Of a stretch of 64,000 nt of DNA, positions 9,021 to 17,886 are shown in pieces (position 1 is the first letter of the stretch; every line of letters begins with the position of its first letter). The stretch lies in NCBI RefSeq assembly GCF_021441885.1, contig NZ_CP090438.1:3410001-3474000 (forward strand). The letters run 5' to 3'. This DNA comes from Vibrio maritimus. GTDB taxonomy: Bacteria > Pseudomonadota > Gammaproteobacteria > Enterobacterales > Vibrionaceae. The notes under the pieces are model-generated. The model ran no database searches. It was not told the DNA's origin and saw nothing but the letters and a program-made list of their open reading frames with translations. The position numbers and the translations under genes were made by a program.

Positions 9021-9022
9021 GA

Positions 9023-10039
9023 CTACTCCACCGTTTGCTCTTGGTATAGCGTGAGCTCAATCTCACCCGCTTCCGACATCTCTTTGATAATCTGCATGAT
9101 TTCATTACGTGCACGTTCGACCGTACTCAATGGCACCGCGCCGCGAAGCTGCATATCATCTTCTAGCGCTTTCACCATACGCTGCGGCATCGACGCCTTA
9201 ATGGCTTGCTGCAAGGTGATCTCTGCGCCTTTAAGAGCCACAGACCAAAGCTCGACAGGCACCTGCTGTACCAAGGCGTCCATGGTGTCTTCGCGCTGTC
9301 TACCAAGCACCATAAAGTCAAACATGTTCTCTTCAATCTCGCTGACCACGTTTTCATCGTGCAACTTCAGCATTTCCATCAACATAGCTCGGTCACCAGA
9401 GAAGCGGTTGATGATATCGGCAACCTGCTTCACCCCTGACATAGGTGCACTTTGACTCACCGATACTTGCTCAATGCAGCGCTCAATCAATTCGTTCAAA
9501 TCGCCCACGACTTGATGATCAATGTCTTGCAACGTCGCGATCCGATATAAAAGCTCATCGTGATAATCCGACGGCAGATGATTGAGTACTTCTGACGAGG
9601 TTTCTGGTGGCAAATAGGCCAAGAAAATTGCCTGCATCTGAGGATGCTCACTGGCGACAAATCGGGCTAGCACTTCAGCTTCTACCCATTGCAGCCTCTG
9701 CATGTTGTTGCGAATCTCATCACCATACAGGTTGTTCAACAGCCCTTTCGCAAGATCGTTGCCCAAAGCTTTGCGAAGCGTATTCGACAAGTACTCTTTC
9801 GAGGCTCCGCGGATACCACTGTGCTGTCTAAAATCCTCAAAGAAGTGTTGAATAACATTCTTCGCGTTATCACTTTTGATGCCGCTAAGCTTGGCCATTG
9901 CTTTAGTGACGCGTTGAGTCTCATCACGAGAGAAGTGGCGTAACACTTGCGCAGCGGCGTCCTCACCCATACCGAGTAACACCAATGCCGTGCGTTCGAC
10001 GTGACTAAGCGTTGCTGGCGTTGACTGTGCTGTTTTCAT
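9023..10039 (-). CDS. fliG: Lateral flagellar motor switch protein FliG
   Basis: FliG links the MS-ring to the C-ring and carries the torque-generating surface that meets the stator. The 338-aa protein has three FliG domains. The N-terminal part begins after HVERTALVLLGMGEDAAAQV, the middle domain has the EHPQ motif (VASEHPQMQAIFLAYLPPE), and the C-terminal torque domain carries charged residues in the segment MVKALEDDMQLRGAVPLSTV. The start lies 35 bp inside the 3' end of fliF and has a weak Shine-Dalgarno, so translation is probably coupled. Confidence 0.96.
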   Translation of the reverse strand: MKTAQSTPATLSHVERTALVLLGMGEDAAAQVLRHFSRDETQRVTKAMAKLSGIKSDNAKNVIQHFFEDFRQHSGIRGASKEYLSNTLRKALGNDLAKGLLNNLYGDEIRNNMQRLQWVEAEVLARFVASEHPQMQAIFLAYLPPETSSEVLNHLPSDYHDELLYRIATLQDIDHQVVGDLNELIERCIEQVSVSQSAPMSGVKQVADIINRFSGDRAMLMEMLKLHDENVVSEIEENMFDFMVLGRQREDTMDALVQQVPVELWSVALKGAEITLQQAIKASMPQRMVKALEDDMQLRGAVPLSTVERARNEIMQIIKEMSEAGEIELTLYQEQTVE

Positions 10040-11750
10040 TGACGTTTACCCATTGTTTAAGGACTTCCGCGACGCGCTCTGGCTCTTCGGTCGCAATAAG
10101 CTGTAGATGTTTCAATTGCAGTTCTAGCGGCGAACCTGGTGGTGGCAACATGTCGCTGCTCGCATCCAGACCCGACGATGTCGACTCGATACCACGCTCG
10201 GTCAGTTTGCGGTTTAGGCGCTCTTCGCGCTCACGCTCTTCACGGGTTTGAATGTTTTCTTGGTACTCTTCTTCTTGAGGGTCTGCAAACTCTAGCTCTT
10301 GACCACGCTGGTCAGCGCCAGTTAAGTGCATGATAAGTGGGCGTAGTACGAAGAAGATCATCGCCATACCTAGCATGCCACCTATGATGTAGCGTAGCGG
10401 CTGCTGAACCGTCGGGTCTTGCCACCAAGGCATCGCCGGTGGCGCTTCAATCTCGATTGGCGTGAAGTTAAAGCTCATTAGACTGAGGCTATCGCCGCGC
10501 GCCGCTGAGATACCCACAGCATCGGTGATCATCGTTGAGATCTGCGCGCGCTCTTCTGGTGTCCACGCCGTGCCATTAGGTGCTGCGGTCTCATTAAGTA
10601 GCACCGAGACACTTAGCTTGTCGATTTGTCCCTGCTGATACTGAGTACGGCGAATACTGCTGCCAACAGCATACTGACGATTAAGCTCACTGCGTGCATT
10701 GGTGTTTTGGCTGTCGTTGGTTGGCACTTCACCGGTAACCGGTGGCTGGTTGCTCAATGAACCTGGGATACCAAGCGCAATCTTATCGACGGTGTTGTTT
10801 TGAATGCTGTGCTCATTACGAACCACAGGATTGGAGTCGAGGATCTCTTGCGTTTCTTCCACCTGACTAAAGTCCATGTCGGCGGCAACTTGCACTCGGA
10901 AGTTACTTGGACCCACAATCGGCGTCAGCATGTCGGCTGCACGCTGGATGATCTGCTTCTCTACATTCTTTTGATATTCCAGATATTTGGCATTCACTTT
11001 GCCTGTTGCTGCAGAGGCCACATCAGCACTCAGTAGACGCCCATATTGGTCTATCACGGAAACGAACTCTGACTTCATGCCAGTGACACTGCCGACAACC
11101 AAGTTGATGATCGCTTCTACCTGATCTGGCTTAAGGTCTTCGCCAGGTTTGAGTTCAATCATTACCGAAGCGGAAGGGTCTTCTCCCTGCTGGCGCACAA
11201 ACAAGGTTTGTCTTGGAATCGCAAGGTGGACTCGAGCATTTGAAATCGCATTCAAAGAGATGATGGTGCGAACCAACTCACCCTCTAGACCATGTCGATA
11301 GCGCGCATTTTCCATAAATTGGCTGGTGCCGAGTGAGCTGTCTTCTTTTAATGAGTCCAGACCCGTTGGCAATTGTGCTTTAACGCCTTTCGCCGCCAGA
11401 AGCATACGAATTTTGGCAACTTGACCCTCTGCCACCAGTACTTGACCGTTCTGCTCTTGCAGGCGGTAGGCAATGCCTTCTGACTCCAACACAGACACAA
11501 TTTCACCGATGTCAAAGCGCTCTTGCTGACTGTAGAGAGGGCGATAGCTTTGCGAAGAACTCCAAAGCGCGACCACTATGATGGCCGCCACAATCGCCGC
11601 TAGAACTGCAGACAAGACTAAGTTGCGCTGTGAGCTAGACCAAAGCTGTTTAAGCTTCGCCTGAACATCGTTCATGTTATTAGGTGTCGACTTAGGTGCG
11701 ACATCAATGGGACCTGGGGTCGCCGCTGTTTGAGGTGCTAATTCTGACAT
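10005..11750 (-). CDS. fliF: Lateral flagellar MS-ring protein FliF
   Basis: FliF forms the inner-membrane MS-ring that houses the export gate. The 581-aa protein has a transmembrane segment at about 42-65 and ring-building motifs in the periplasmic part (YRPLYS, ARVHLAIPRQTLFVRQQ, PSASVMIELKPGEDL). A second transmembrane segment lies near 455-475. The C-terminal cytoplasmic tail binds FliG (SPLELQLKHLQLIATEEPERVAEVLKQWV). It sits 3 nt after fliE. Confidence 0.97.
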   Translation of the reverse strand: MSELAPQTAATPGPIDVAPKSTPNNMNDVQAKLKQLWSSSQRNLVLSAVLAAIVAAIIVVALWSSSQSYRPLYSQQERFDIGEIVSVLESEGIAYRLQEQNGQVLVAEGQVAKIRMLLAAKGVKAQLPTGLDSLKEDSSLGTSQFMENARYRHGLEGELVRTIISLNAISNARVHLAIPRQTLFVRQQGEDPSASVMIELKPGEDLKPDQVEAIINLVVGSVTGMKSEFVSVIDQYGRLLSADVASAATGKVNAKYLEYQKNVEKQIIQRAADMLTPIVGPSNFRVQVAADMDFSQVEETQEILDSNPVVRNEHSIQNNTVDKIALGIPGSLSNQPPVTGEVPTNDSQNTNARSELNRQYAVGSSIRRTQYQQGQIDKLSVSVLLNETAAPNGTAWTPEERAQISTMITDAVGISAARGDSLSLMSFNFTPIEIEAPPAMPWWQDPTVQQPLRYIIGGMLGMAMIFFVLRPLIMHLTGADQRGQELEFADPQEEEYQENIQTREEREREERLNRKLTERGIESTSSGLDASSDMLPPPGSPLELQLKHLQLIATEEPERVAEVLKQWVNVNENSTVNASNA

Positions 11751-11753
11751 GTT

Positions 11754-12110
11754 TTACACCGGCATCTTCATTACATCTTCAAACGACGCAACAACCTTGT
11801 TACGCACCTGCATCAGCGCCGAGAACGACAAGCTGGCTTTCTGACTGGCAATCATGGCACCGACCAAGTCATCACTTTGACCCGTTTCTACCGCAGTCAT
11901 TTTTTGTGATGCTGTAGATTGATGCTGGTTAACCATGTCGAGCACGTTTTTCATCGCCCCAGAAAACGCCATTGGAGGGTTCACCTTATTCACATCCATC
12001 GGGTTGTTCGCCACTAAGAAGTCAGGTTGTACCTGCTGCTGCATGTTTTGCATTTTGGTGAGCATCAATTGCTCTGCTGATACCGCATTATTGATTGGTT
12101 GCATCGCCAT
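11754..12110 (-). CDS. fliE: Lateral flagellar FliE, MS-ring/rod junction protein
   Basis: FliE is the first exported axial protein and joins the MS-ring to the proximal rod. The 118-aa length fits. The conserved C-terminal part is visible as LVGAMIASQKASLSFSALMQ then VRNKVVASFEDVMKMPV. AAGGAG lies 7 nt before ATG. The gene is 12 nt downstream of lafK and heads the fliEFGHIJ run. Confidence 0.93.
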   Translation of the reverse strand: MAMQPINNAVSAEQLMLTKMQNMQQQVQPDFLVANNPMDVNKVNPPMAFSGAMKNVLDMVNQHQSTASQKMTAVETGQSDDLVGAMIASQKASLSFSALMQVRNKVVASFEDVMKMPV

Positions 12111-12122
12111 CTAAATTCTCCT

Positions 12123-13466
12123 TTATGCAGCCGAGCCGATGGCTGACTGTAGATCAATTCCTTGCTCACGCATTGCGGCCAACTTGTAGCGTAGTGCGCG
12201 TGTGGTTACCCCTAGGGCATCCGCCGTTTTTGTTCGGTTACCGCCAAACTGGCGCAGTTTCTCGAGAATAAATTGGAACTCCGCCTGTTTTTTCACCTCA
12301 ACATGCCCCATTCCTTGTGCTCTGTGTGTCACAACGTGAGTGGTAGGAAGCTCAACAGGAAGCATCAGGTCTTGCGCGGTAATATAGTCGCCATGGCGCA
12401 TTACAAGCGCGCGCTGAATAACGTTCTCAAGCTCACGAATATTGCCGGGCCAGTGGTAATGACACAGCGCCTGCTCTGCATCGGCAGAGAGATGACAGTT
12501 GCTGTGCTCTTTGTATTTGTTGATAAAGAATTGGCTGATTGGCAGGATGTCATCTTTACGATCGCGCAGTGGCGGCCAGTGCAGCGGCAACACATCGAGG
12601 CGGTAGTAGAGATCTTCACGGAATGTGCCTTTGCGAACTTCTTCGCGCAGATCTTTGTTGGTCGCAGCGATCACACGAATATCTAGAGCGATCGCCTTGT
12701 GACTTCCTACTCGCTCAACTTCGCGCTCTTGCAGTACTCGCAATAGCTTAGCTTGGACCGCTGGCGACATCTCACCAATCTCATCAAGCAAAATCGTGCC
12801 GCCATTCGCCTCTTCAAACTTACCTGACTGAGATCCCGTCGCGCCCGTAAACGCGCCTTTCACATGACCAAACAGCACAGCTTCAAGCATGGATTCTGGA
12901 ATCGCTGCACAGTTCACGGCAACAAACGGCTGTGAGCCACGTGGGGATTGGTCGTGTACGTAGCGCGCCAACACTTCTTTACCCGTACCCGACTCCCCAG
13001 TGATCAATACACTTGCACTGGTGCATGCGGCTCGATGCGCCAATTGCAGAACCTGTTTGCTGCGCCAAGACTCAGCCACGATGTTCGCCATTGGCTTCTC
13101 AAGCGCTTCGACACGTTGAATAAGATTGATAAGCTGCGTCGCTTCAAAGGGACGCAATAGGTAATCGGTCGCACCCGCCTTCATGGCTTCGGCAGCAAGT
13201 ACACCTTGGTCTTGCTCGACAATCGCGATAGCCACGCCCGGATTCGATTTACGTTGGTGACAAGCAATCCATTCACGCACGCTCATGTCAGGGAGTGCCG
13301 AGCTAATTAAGCTGATTGCCGACTTGTCGTGCAGTAACGCAGCTCGACCTGTTTTTACGTGGGTGACCTGGAAACCTTGCGCTGTGAGCAGGTCGATGAT
13401 GGGGTTCGCATTATTCTCACACGGTTCAACGAAGAGAATGTCCTTATGCTTAAGCTGAGTTGGCAT
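12123..13466 (-). CDS. lafK: LafK, sigma-54 activator of the lateral flagellar genes
   Basis: LafK is the lateral-system counterpart of FlrA/FlaK, which activates sigma-54 promoters of early flagellar genes. Domains in the 447-aa protein: a receiver-like N-terminus (about 8-120), an AAA+ domain with Walker A GESGTGKE (157-164) and the sigma-54 contact loop GAFTGA (204-209), and a Fis-type helix-turn-helix at the C-terminus (FGGNRTKTADALGVTTRALR). The receiver lacks its phospho-acceptor Asp: the aligned residue before SALPD is Ser55. It directly abuts motY. Confidence 0.93.
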   Translation of the reverse strand: MPTQLKHKDILFVEPCENNANPIIDLLTAQGFQVTHVKTGRAALLHDKSAISLISSALPDMSVREWIACHQRKSNPGVAIAIVEQDQGVLAAEAMKAGATDYLLRPFEATQLINLIQRVEALEKPMANIVAESWRSKQVLQLAHRAACTSASVLITGESGTGKEVLARYVHDQSPRGSQPFVAVNCAAIPESMLEAVLFGHVKGAFTGATGSQSGKFEEANGGTILLDEIGEMSPAVQAKLLRVLQEREVERVGSHKAIALDIRVIAATNKDLREEVRKGTFREDLYYRLDVLPLHWPPLRDRKDDILPISQFFINKYKEHSNCHLSADAEQALCHYHWPGNIRELENVIQRALVMRHGDYITAQDLMLPVELPTTHVVTHRAQGMGHVEVKKQAEFQFILEKLRQFGGNRTKTADALGVTTRALRYKLAAMREQGIDLQSAIGSAA

Positions 13467-14459
13467 TTATTGCACCTCTGTCTTCGTATCCGTTGAAGAC
13501 GCTGAATTTGAAGATGTGTGTCTCACCACTCTCACGGTGACACGACGGTTTTTCGCTTGACCAAATTCGGTTTCATTGCTGCTCACTGGGTAACGAGCGC
13601 CATGGGCACGCACCTCAACCAAAGATTTTGGTGCGCCTAACTCAATCAAGGTACTGGCAACATCATCTGCTCGAACTCGCGACATCTGCAGGTTGCTTGT
13701 GGTTGAACCTACGTTGTCGGTATGGCCATCAATTAACACTCGAGATACCGCTTGATCTGCGTTGATATAGCTCACCAAGGAAGCCAAGGTGCGCCTCTGA
13801 TCGCCGGAGACCACGCGCTGACCAAACTCAAAGTTCAGTACCACATCGCGTGCTTGTTGGTAGTTCATTTCAGGTAAGGCGACACGACAGGCATTAAACG
13901 AGACAAAAGCCGATTCAATTCGTGTAGAAGGCAAAACATAGGCGTCACTGTGCGTGTGCTCATCAGACATGGCACTGACTCTTACCCAGGCACCTTTGGT
14001 CACGGCTGCAAGCAATGATTCAATGCCGACATCAAAAATGGCGTAGCCTTTGGTGGTTTTAGCCGCTTCATCGACGACGCTGTGCTGCGCAGGAGAATGC
14101 CATGGTGCCGTTAATTGAAACAGCTGCGCATGTTGAATAGGTTGGTTGGGTAAATATAGAACGGCGGAAAGCGGATTATTTGGTTCCGCGTGGAAGTAAA
14201 ACTTCCCCATGTTATTTGGCAAATTATGTTCAAGACGACACTCAAATTCACCTTGCTTTGCCTGCCAATTAACTAAATCCATAGGGATATTAACTTCATT
14301 ACCAAATGAGACTTTAGTCCCAAAAATAAAGGCAATAAAAACCAATATTGGAAACAGTTTATTAACAAACGTAATTGCAGACTGTATTTTACATTCTTCT
14401 GACCTACTTAAACTAGCCAATAATAAGTAAGTTCGATTTTTAACTGACGCAGAATTCAT
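13467..14459 (-). CDS. motY: Lateral MotY-type stator-associated OmpA-domain protein
   Basis: MotY-type proteins form a periplasmic ring that helps hold stators around the motor and bind peptidoglycan. The C-terminal OmpA-like domain shows VLIDGHTDNVGSTTSNLQMS and ARYPVSSNETEFGQAKNRRV. Start: I chose ATG 14459; a TTG lies four codons upstream at 14471. Either way, about 35 residues precede the hydrophobic stretch (LFPILVFIAFIFG), a long n-region for a signal peptide. It leads the operon motY-lafK-fliEFGHIJ. The 5' end is visibly AT-rich. Confidence 0.85.
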   Translation of the reverse strand: MNSASVKNRTYLLLASLSRSEECKIQSAITFVNKLFPILVFIAFIFGTKVSFGNEVNIPMDLVNWQAKQGEFECRLEHNLPNNMGKFYFHAEPNNPLSAVLYLPNQPIQHAQLFQLTAPWHSPAQHSVVDEAAKTTKGYAIFDVGIESLLAAVTKGAWVRVSAMSDEHTHSDAYVLPSTRIESAFVSFNACRVALPEMNYQQARDVVLNFEFGQRVVSGDQRRTLASLVSYINADQAVSRVLIDGHTDNVGSTTSNLQMSRVRADDVASTLIELGAPKSLVEVRAHGARYPVSSNETEFGQAKNRRVTVRVVRHTSSNSASSTDTKTEVQ

Positions 14460-14600
14460 ATTGCCATCCAATGAAAGCTCTTGTTACTGACATATGTAAA
14501 CCTAGTTTCACATGAGCACTAGTCAAAAAACTGCCAAACATAGTGCTTATAAAACATAAATTTAGGTAAATCACTCATTCTGATGTTGCTAGCCAACTAG

Positions 14601-14629
14601 ATATATCGGCTATTTGCCAGACGATATAT
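14601..14629. promoter_or_regulatory. 8+8 inverted repeat, candidate operator
   Basis: ATATATCG and CGATATAT form a perfect inverted repeat with a 13-nt spacer. The arm centres are 21 bp apart, two helical turns, as expected for a dimeric DNA-binding protein. Located between the divergent arms of the early lateral genes. Confidence 0.45.
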
Positions 14630-14804
14630 TCGCCCGGATATAATAATTATTGAATTAAGCTACCTGCATTTATTTTATATTTAAAGATGGTTTATTAAGT
14701 GAAAACAAACATATGAACCAAGTTCACAAATTTACGTTCAAGAGCTAAAAACAACTAAAAAAACCAGAGTAGACTGACGAAAAATAACAATGTTAACCAA
14801 TTAA

Positions 14805-14826
14805 TTCTGCTTAACATCCAGCAGAA
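14805..14826. promoter_or_regulatory. 6+6 inverted repeat in the fliM leader
   Basis: TTCTGC and GCAGAA flank a 10-nt spacer, 24 nt before the fliM start. It could be a leader hairpin or an operator; the evidence is only the symmetry. Confidence 0.3.
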
Positions 14827-14849
14827 CAGTCGCAGGCTATGAGATAGGT

Positions 14850-15668
14850 ATGAGTGAACAAACTTTGAGTAAACGAGAATCTGTTCAAGTGCTAAATGTT
14901 GAATTATTAGGCAAGCCGATTCATATCATCAAAAATAAGCTTGAATCGATTATTAATAGCTCCCAGCAATATTTATCAACGGAATTACAGGCGTGGCTCA
15001 AAACCCCCTCCGTTCATGTCGAACTGACCGATATACAACTGGAAACACTGGGAAGCAACGTGCTGGATAGCCGCAACAGCGCAGCGCAAAAGCACAACGA
15101 CAAGGGGGCTCTTTACGTAAGCATCGAACCCGTGATGTTGATGCGACTGTCTGACGAATTTTACGGCGCAGGGGTTGAGCGCAGTCAAACTGAACTAACC
15201 AATAGTGATATCCGCTTACTGCAGCGAATCACCAAACATATCGCAGGCTGGATAGCACCCGAGGATGCATGGCAACCCCAGGAGATGGATGCATTATCAG
15301 GCGTGGGGATCATCGCAACCCTAACCGTTCAAATGCACGACAAAGTGGCACCACTTTCTATCGTCCTCGACAGTGAACTGATTCAAACCTTAGTTAGCGA
15401 ACTAGAGCTAACCGCCAACCCAGAGCTTGCTGGTGAGTTTTGCCAAGCACTACGCACCACACCAGTCAAACTCGATGTTCAGCTCAGCAAGAATGTTATG
15501 CCACTCACTCAGGTGTTAACACTCAAGCCAGATGACATCCTACCTATCGAATTACTTAACCATGCCCCAGTAAAAATCGGTAAGCAAACACTGTTTACGG
15601 GTCGTGTGGCCGAGCAAGACGGCCAATTGGTATTGATTTTAAACGAAGATAAGGAAAACCACCGATGA
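14850..15668 (+). CDS. fliM: Lateral flagellar motor switch protein FliM (short form)
   Basis: FliM forms the middle of the C-ring. The 272-aa protein is shorter than usual polar FliM (about 350). The N-terminal CheY-binding motif (consensus LSQxEIDALL) is not recognisable: the first residues read MSEQTLSKRESVQVLN. The FliG-contacting GGxG loop is replaced by YGAG near residue 109. The middle CheC-like and C-terminal SpoA-like domains remain (TLTVQMHDKVAPLSIVLDS; LKPDDILPIELLNHAPVKIG). It overlaps fliN by 4 bp and heads the operon. Confidence 0.85.
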   Translation: MSEQTLSKRESVQVLNVELLGKPIHIIKNKLESIINSSQQYLSTELQAWLKTPSVHVELTDIQLETLGSNVLDSRNSAAQKHNDKGALYVSIEPVMLMRLSDEFYGAGVERSQTELTNSDIRLLQRITKHIAGWIAPEDAWQPQEMDALSGVGIIATLTVQMHDKVAPLSIVLDSELIQTLVSELELTANPELAGEFCQALRTTPVKLDVQLSKNVMPLTQVLTLKPDDILPIELLNHAPVKIGKQTLFTGRVAEQDGQLVLILNEDKENHR

Positions 15669-16036
15669 GCGACTCGCAAGATCAGACGGCTTTCGACAGC
15701 AACGACTTACAGTTCGATGATTTTGAGCTAGAAGACTTCGATGCGGACGTACCTGCGGCTGCCACAACAGCGACGGCAACACGCAATCTGGATTTTTTCA
15801 AAAACATACCGGTTACCGTGACACTGGAAGTCGCCAGCAAAGAAATTGCCCTAGGTGACTTAATGACCGCAGGTGAAGGCAGCATCATTGAGTTAGATAA
15901 GCTCAACGGCGAGCCATTGGATGTCAAAGTGAACGGCTCTCTCATGGGACATGCTGAAGTTGTCGTGGTCAACGATAAGTACGGACTTCGCTTAATCGAC
16001 GTCGTGGAATCCGCTCTCACGTCTATGGGACAGTAA
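15665..16036 (+). CDS. fliN: Lateral flagellar switch protein FliN
   Basis: FliN forms the base of the C-ring and helps dock export cargo. The 123-aa protein has an acidic N-terminal tail (FDDFELEDFDADV), then one SpoA domain: FKNIPVTVTLEVASKEIALG, IIELDKLNGEPLDVKVNGSL, GHAEVVVVNDKYGLRLIDV. This matches the family closely. Start ATGA overlaps the fliM stop. Confidence 0.95.
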   Translation: MSDSQDQTAFDSNDLQFDDFELEDFDADVPAAATTATATRNLDFFKNIPVTVTLEVASKEIALGDLMTAGEGSIIELDKLNGEPLDVKVNGSLMGHAEVVVVNDKYGLRLIDVVESALTSMGQ

Positions 16037-16042
16037 TCCATT

Positions 16043-16831
16043 ATGTTGGCTTCAAGCACACTGCAAAGATGGCTCCCAAAAACATTGAGTTGTGGTACGT
16101 TAGTCATCATATCTCTGGTGCTTTTGCTTGGTAGCCAAATGGCGTGGGCAGACAACGGATTAACGTTTCTTACCGTCAATGATGGGCAGTCAGAGCAGGA
16201 GTACAGCGTCAAGCTGCAAATCTTGCTACTGATGACAGCGTTAAGCTTTTTACCCGCCTTCTTGCTGATGGCCACCAGCTTTACGCGCATTATCGTCGTG
16301 TTGGCGATTCTACGTCAGGCACTGGGTCTGCAGCAAAGCCCACCTAACCGAGTGCTGATTGGTATCGCCTTGTGTTTAAGCATTCTTATCATGCGTCCCG
16401 TCTGGAGCGACGTCTATGAGAATGCATTCCTGCCTTACGACCAAGGTGAGATCACCTTGATGCAAGCCTTCTCAACCGCAGAAAAGCCGGTGAGAAACTT
16501 TATGTTGGCACAAACGCAGCAAAACTCCCTTGAGCAAATGCTGAGGATCGCCAACGAGCCGGTTGACTCCAACGTCGACGACATCTCATTTGCCATCGTG
16601 CTTCCAGCGTTTGTCATCAGTGAACTTAAGACCGCGTTTCAGATCGGCTTCATGCTGTTTATCCCGTTTCTGATCATCGACCTGGTAGTAGCAAGCGTGT
16701 TGATGGCTATGGGTATGATGATGCTATCGCCACTGATCGTCTCGCTGCCGTTTAAATTGGTCGTCTTTGTGTTAGTCGATGGTTGGGCGATGACCGTTGG
16801 CACGCTTTCAGCCAGTTTTAGTACTGGATAA
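16043..16831 (+). CDS. fliP: Lateral flagellar export gate protein FliP
   Basis: FliP pentamers form the core of the export gate with FliQ and FliR. The 262-aa protein has a cleavable signal-like N-terminus ending near AWA (about residue 36), the family block LSFLPAFLLMATSFTRIIVV, then PPNRVLIGIALCLS and the C-terminal MGMMMLSPLIVSLPFKL. Four hydrophobic segments are visible. No fliO precedes it; fliN is 6 nt upstream. Confidence 0.97.
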   Translation: MLASSTLQRWLPKTLSCGTLVIISLVLLLGSQMAWADNGLTFLTVNDGQSEQEYSVKLQILLLMTALSFLPAFLLMATSFTRIIVVLAILRQALGLQQSPPNRVLIGIALCLSILIMRPVWSDVYENAFLPYDQGEITLMQAFSTAEKPVRNFMLAQTQQNSLEQMLRIANEPVDSNVDDISFAIVLPAFVISELKTAFQIGFMLFIPFLIIDLVVASVLMAMGMMMLSPLIVSLPFKLVVFVLVDGWAMTVGTLSASFSTG

Positions 16832-16840
16832 GGAGACGCG

Positions 16841-17110
16841 ATGACCCCTGAAATGACAGTGGCGCTGTTCTCCAATGCCGTCTGGCTGATCATCAATATC
16901 GTTATGGTACTCGTGGTGCCGGGCCTTCTAGTCGGCTTGGTCATTGCCGTATTTCAAGCCGCGACACAAATCCAAGAGCAGACACTGAGTTTCTTACCCA
17001 AACTTTTGGCGACCCTGCTGATGGTGATCTTTGCTGGTCACTGGATGCTTAGAAAAATCATGGAGTTATTCGACTACTTGTTCCACAACATTCCAGGGAT
17101 GATTGGTTGA
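16841..17110 (+). CDS. fliQ: Lateral flagellar export gate protein FliQ
   Basis: FliQ is an 89-aa two-helix membrane protein of the export gate. The pattern VVPGLLVGLVIAVFQAATQIQEQTL (seen across residues 28-52) is the FliQ signature. AGGAGA lies before the ATG. It overlaps fliR by 4 bp. Confidence 0.96.
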   Translation: MTPEMTVALFSNAVWLIINIVMVLVVPGLLVGLVIAVFQAATQIQEQTLSFLPKLLATLLMVIFAGHWMLRKIMELFDYLFHNIPGMIG

Positions 17111-17886
17111 TGCAGATAACGTTCGCCGAGATTTCACAATGGTTAGGCCAATTATGGTGGCCCTTTTTCAGGATTGGGGCCGCCTTTTTGGCCATGCCAT
17201 TTTTCGGTGACGCTTTGATTCCCGTCTGGGTTCGTGCACTGCTCGCTCTATCTATCGTGGTCATTACCGCACCATTAATGCCAGCCATGCCTGCCGTTGA
17301 CCTGTTTTCCATGACCTCTCTGTTCCTGGCTTTCGAGCAAGCGATGTGGGGGCTTTTCTTCGGCCTTATCCTGCACTTTTTCTTTAATATCTTTACCATG
17401 CTCGGGCAAATCGTTTCGCTGCAAATGGGTCTTGGTATGGCCATCATGAATGACCCAGTGAATGGACTCTCGGTTGCCATACTCGGTCGTATTTTCTTGC
17501 TGTTGTGTACCCTACTGTTCTTAGCACTCGAGGGTCACCTGCTGGTGATCGATATTTTGGTGCAGAGCTTCGTAGTATGGCCTGTGGGCTCTGGGCTTTC
17601 GGTGCTCTCGCTGGACAACATCATCTCGCTGTTTGGTTGGATGTTTGCCTCAGCACTGGCATTAGCACTGCCAGCCATCGTCTCTATGCTGCTGGCCAAC
17701 ATTAGCTTTGGTGTGATGAATCGCGCCGCACCCAGCTTGAACGTTTACGCACTAGGTTTTCCTATGACCATGCTACTCGGTCTGTTCAGTATCTTGATTA
17801 CGGTTAGCGGCATACCTAGTCGCTACACCGCGTTGGTGCACGAGACACTCTCGCACCTCAACCAGTTTATGGTGGGCGGCGCATGA
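17107..17886 (+). CDS. fliR: Lateral flagellar export gate protein FliR
   Basis: FliR completes the FliPQR gate. The 259-aa protein has about six to eight hydrophobic segments. Family features include WWPFFRIGAAFLAMPFFGD, GQIVSLQMGLGMAIMNDP and LNVYALGFPMTMLLGL. It is coupled to both fliQ and flhB by 4-bp overlaps. Confidence 0.96.
   Translation: MMQITFAEISQWLGQLWWPFFRIGAAFLAMPFFGDALIPVWVRALLALSIVVITAPLMPAMPAVDLFSMTSLFLAFEQAMWGLFFGLILHFFFNIFTMLGQIVSLQMGLGMAIMNDPVNGLSVAILGRIFLLLCTLLFLALEGHLLVIDILVQSFVVWPVGSGLSVLSLDNIISLFGWMFASALALALPAIVSMLLANISFGVMNRAAPSLNVYALGFPMTMLLGLFSILITVSGIPSRYTALVHETLSHLNQFMVGGA

Larger units (their letters stand above)
14472..14849. promoter_or_regulatory. Divergent intergenic control region motY / fliM
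   Basis: This 378-nt AT-rich gap holds no credible gene. Transcription of motY-lafK leaves to the left and of fliM-flhA to the right, so it must hold promoters for both early arms. I find no clean sigma-54 (GG-N10-GC) match. Two inverted repeats are annotated separately. Confidence 0.6.

Noticed and set aside
16037..16042. A missing fliO between fliN and fliP
   Set aside because: The gap is only 6 nt; lateral systems commonly lack fliO, so this is not a deletion to report.
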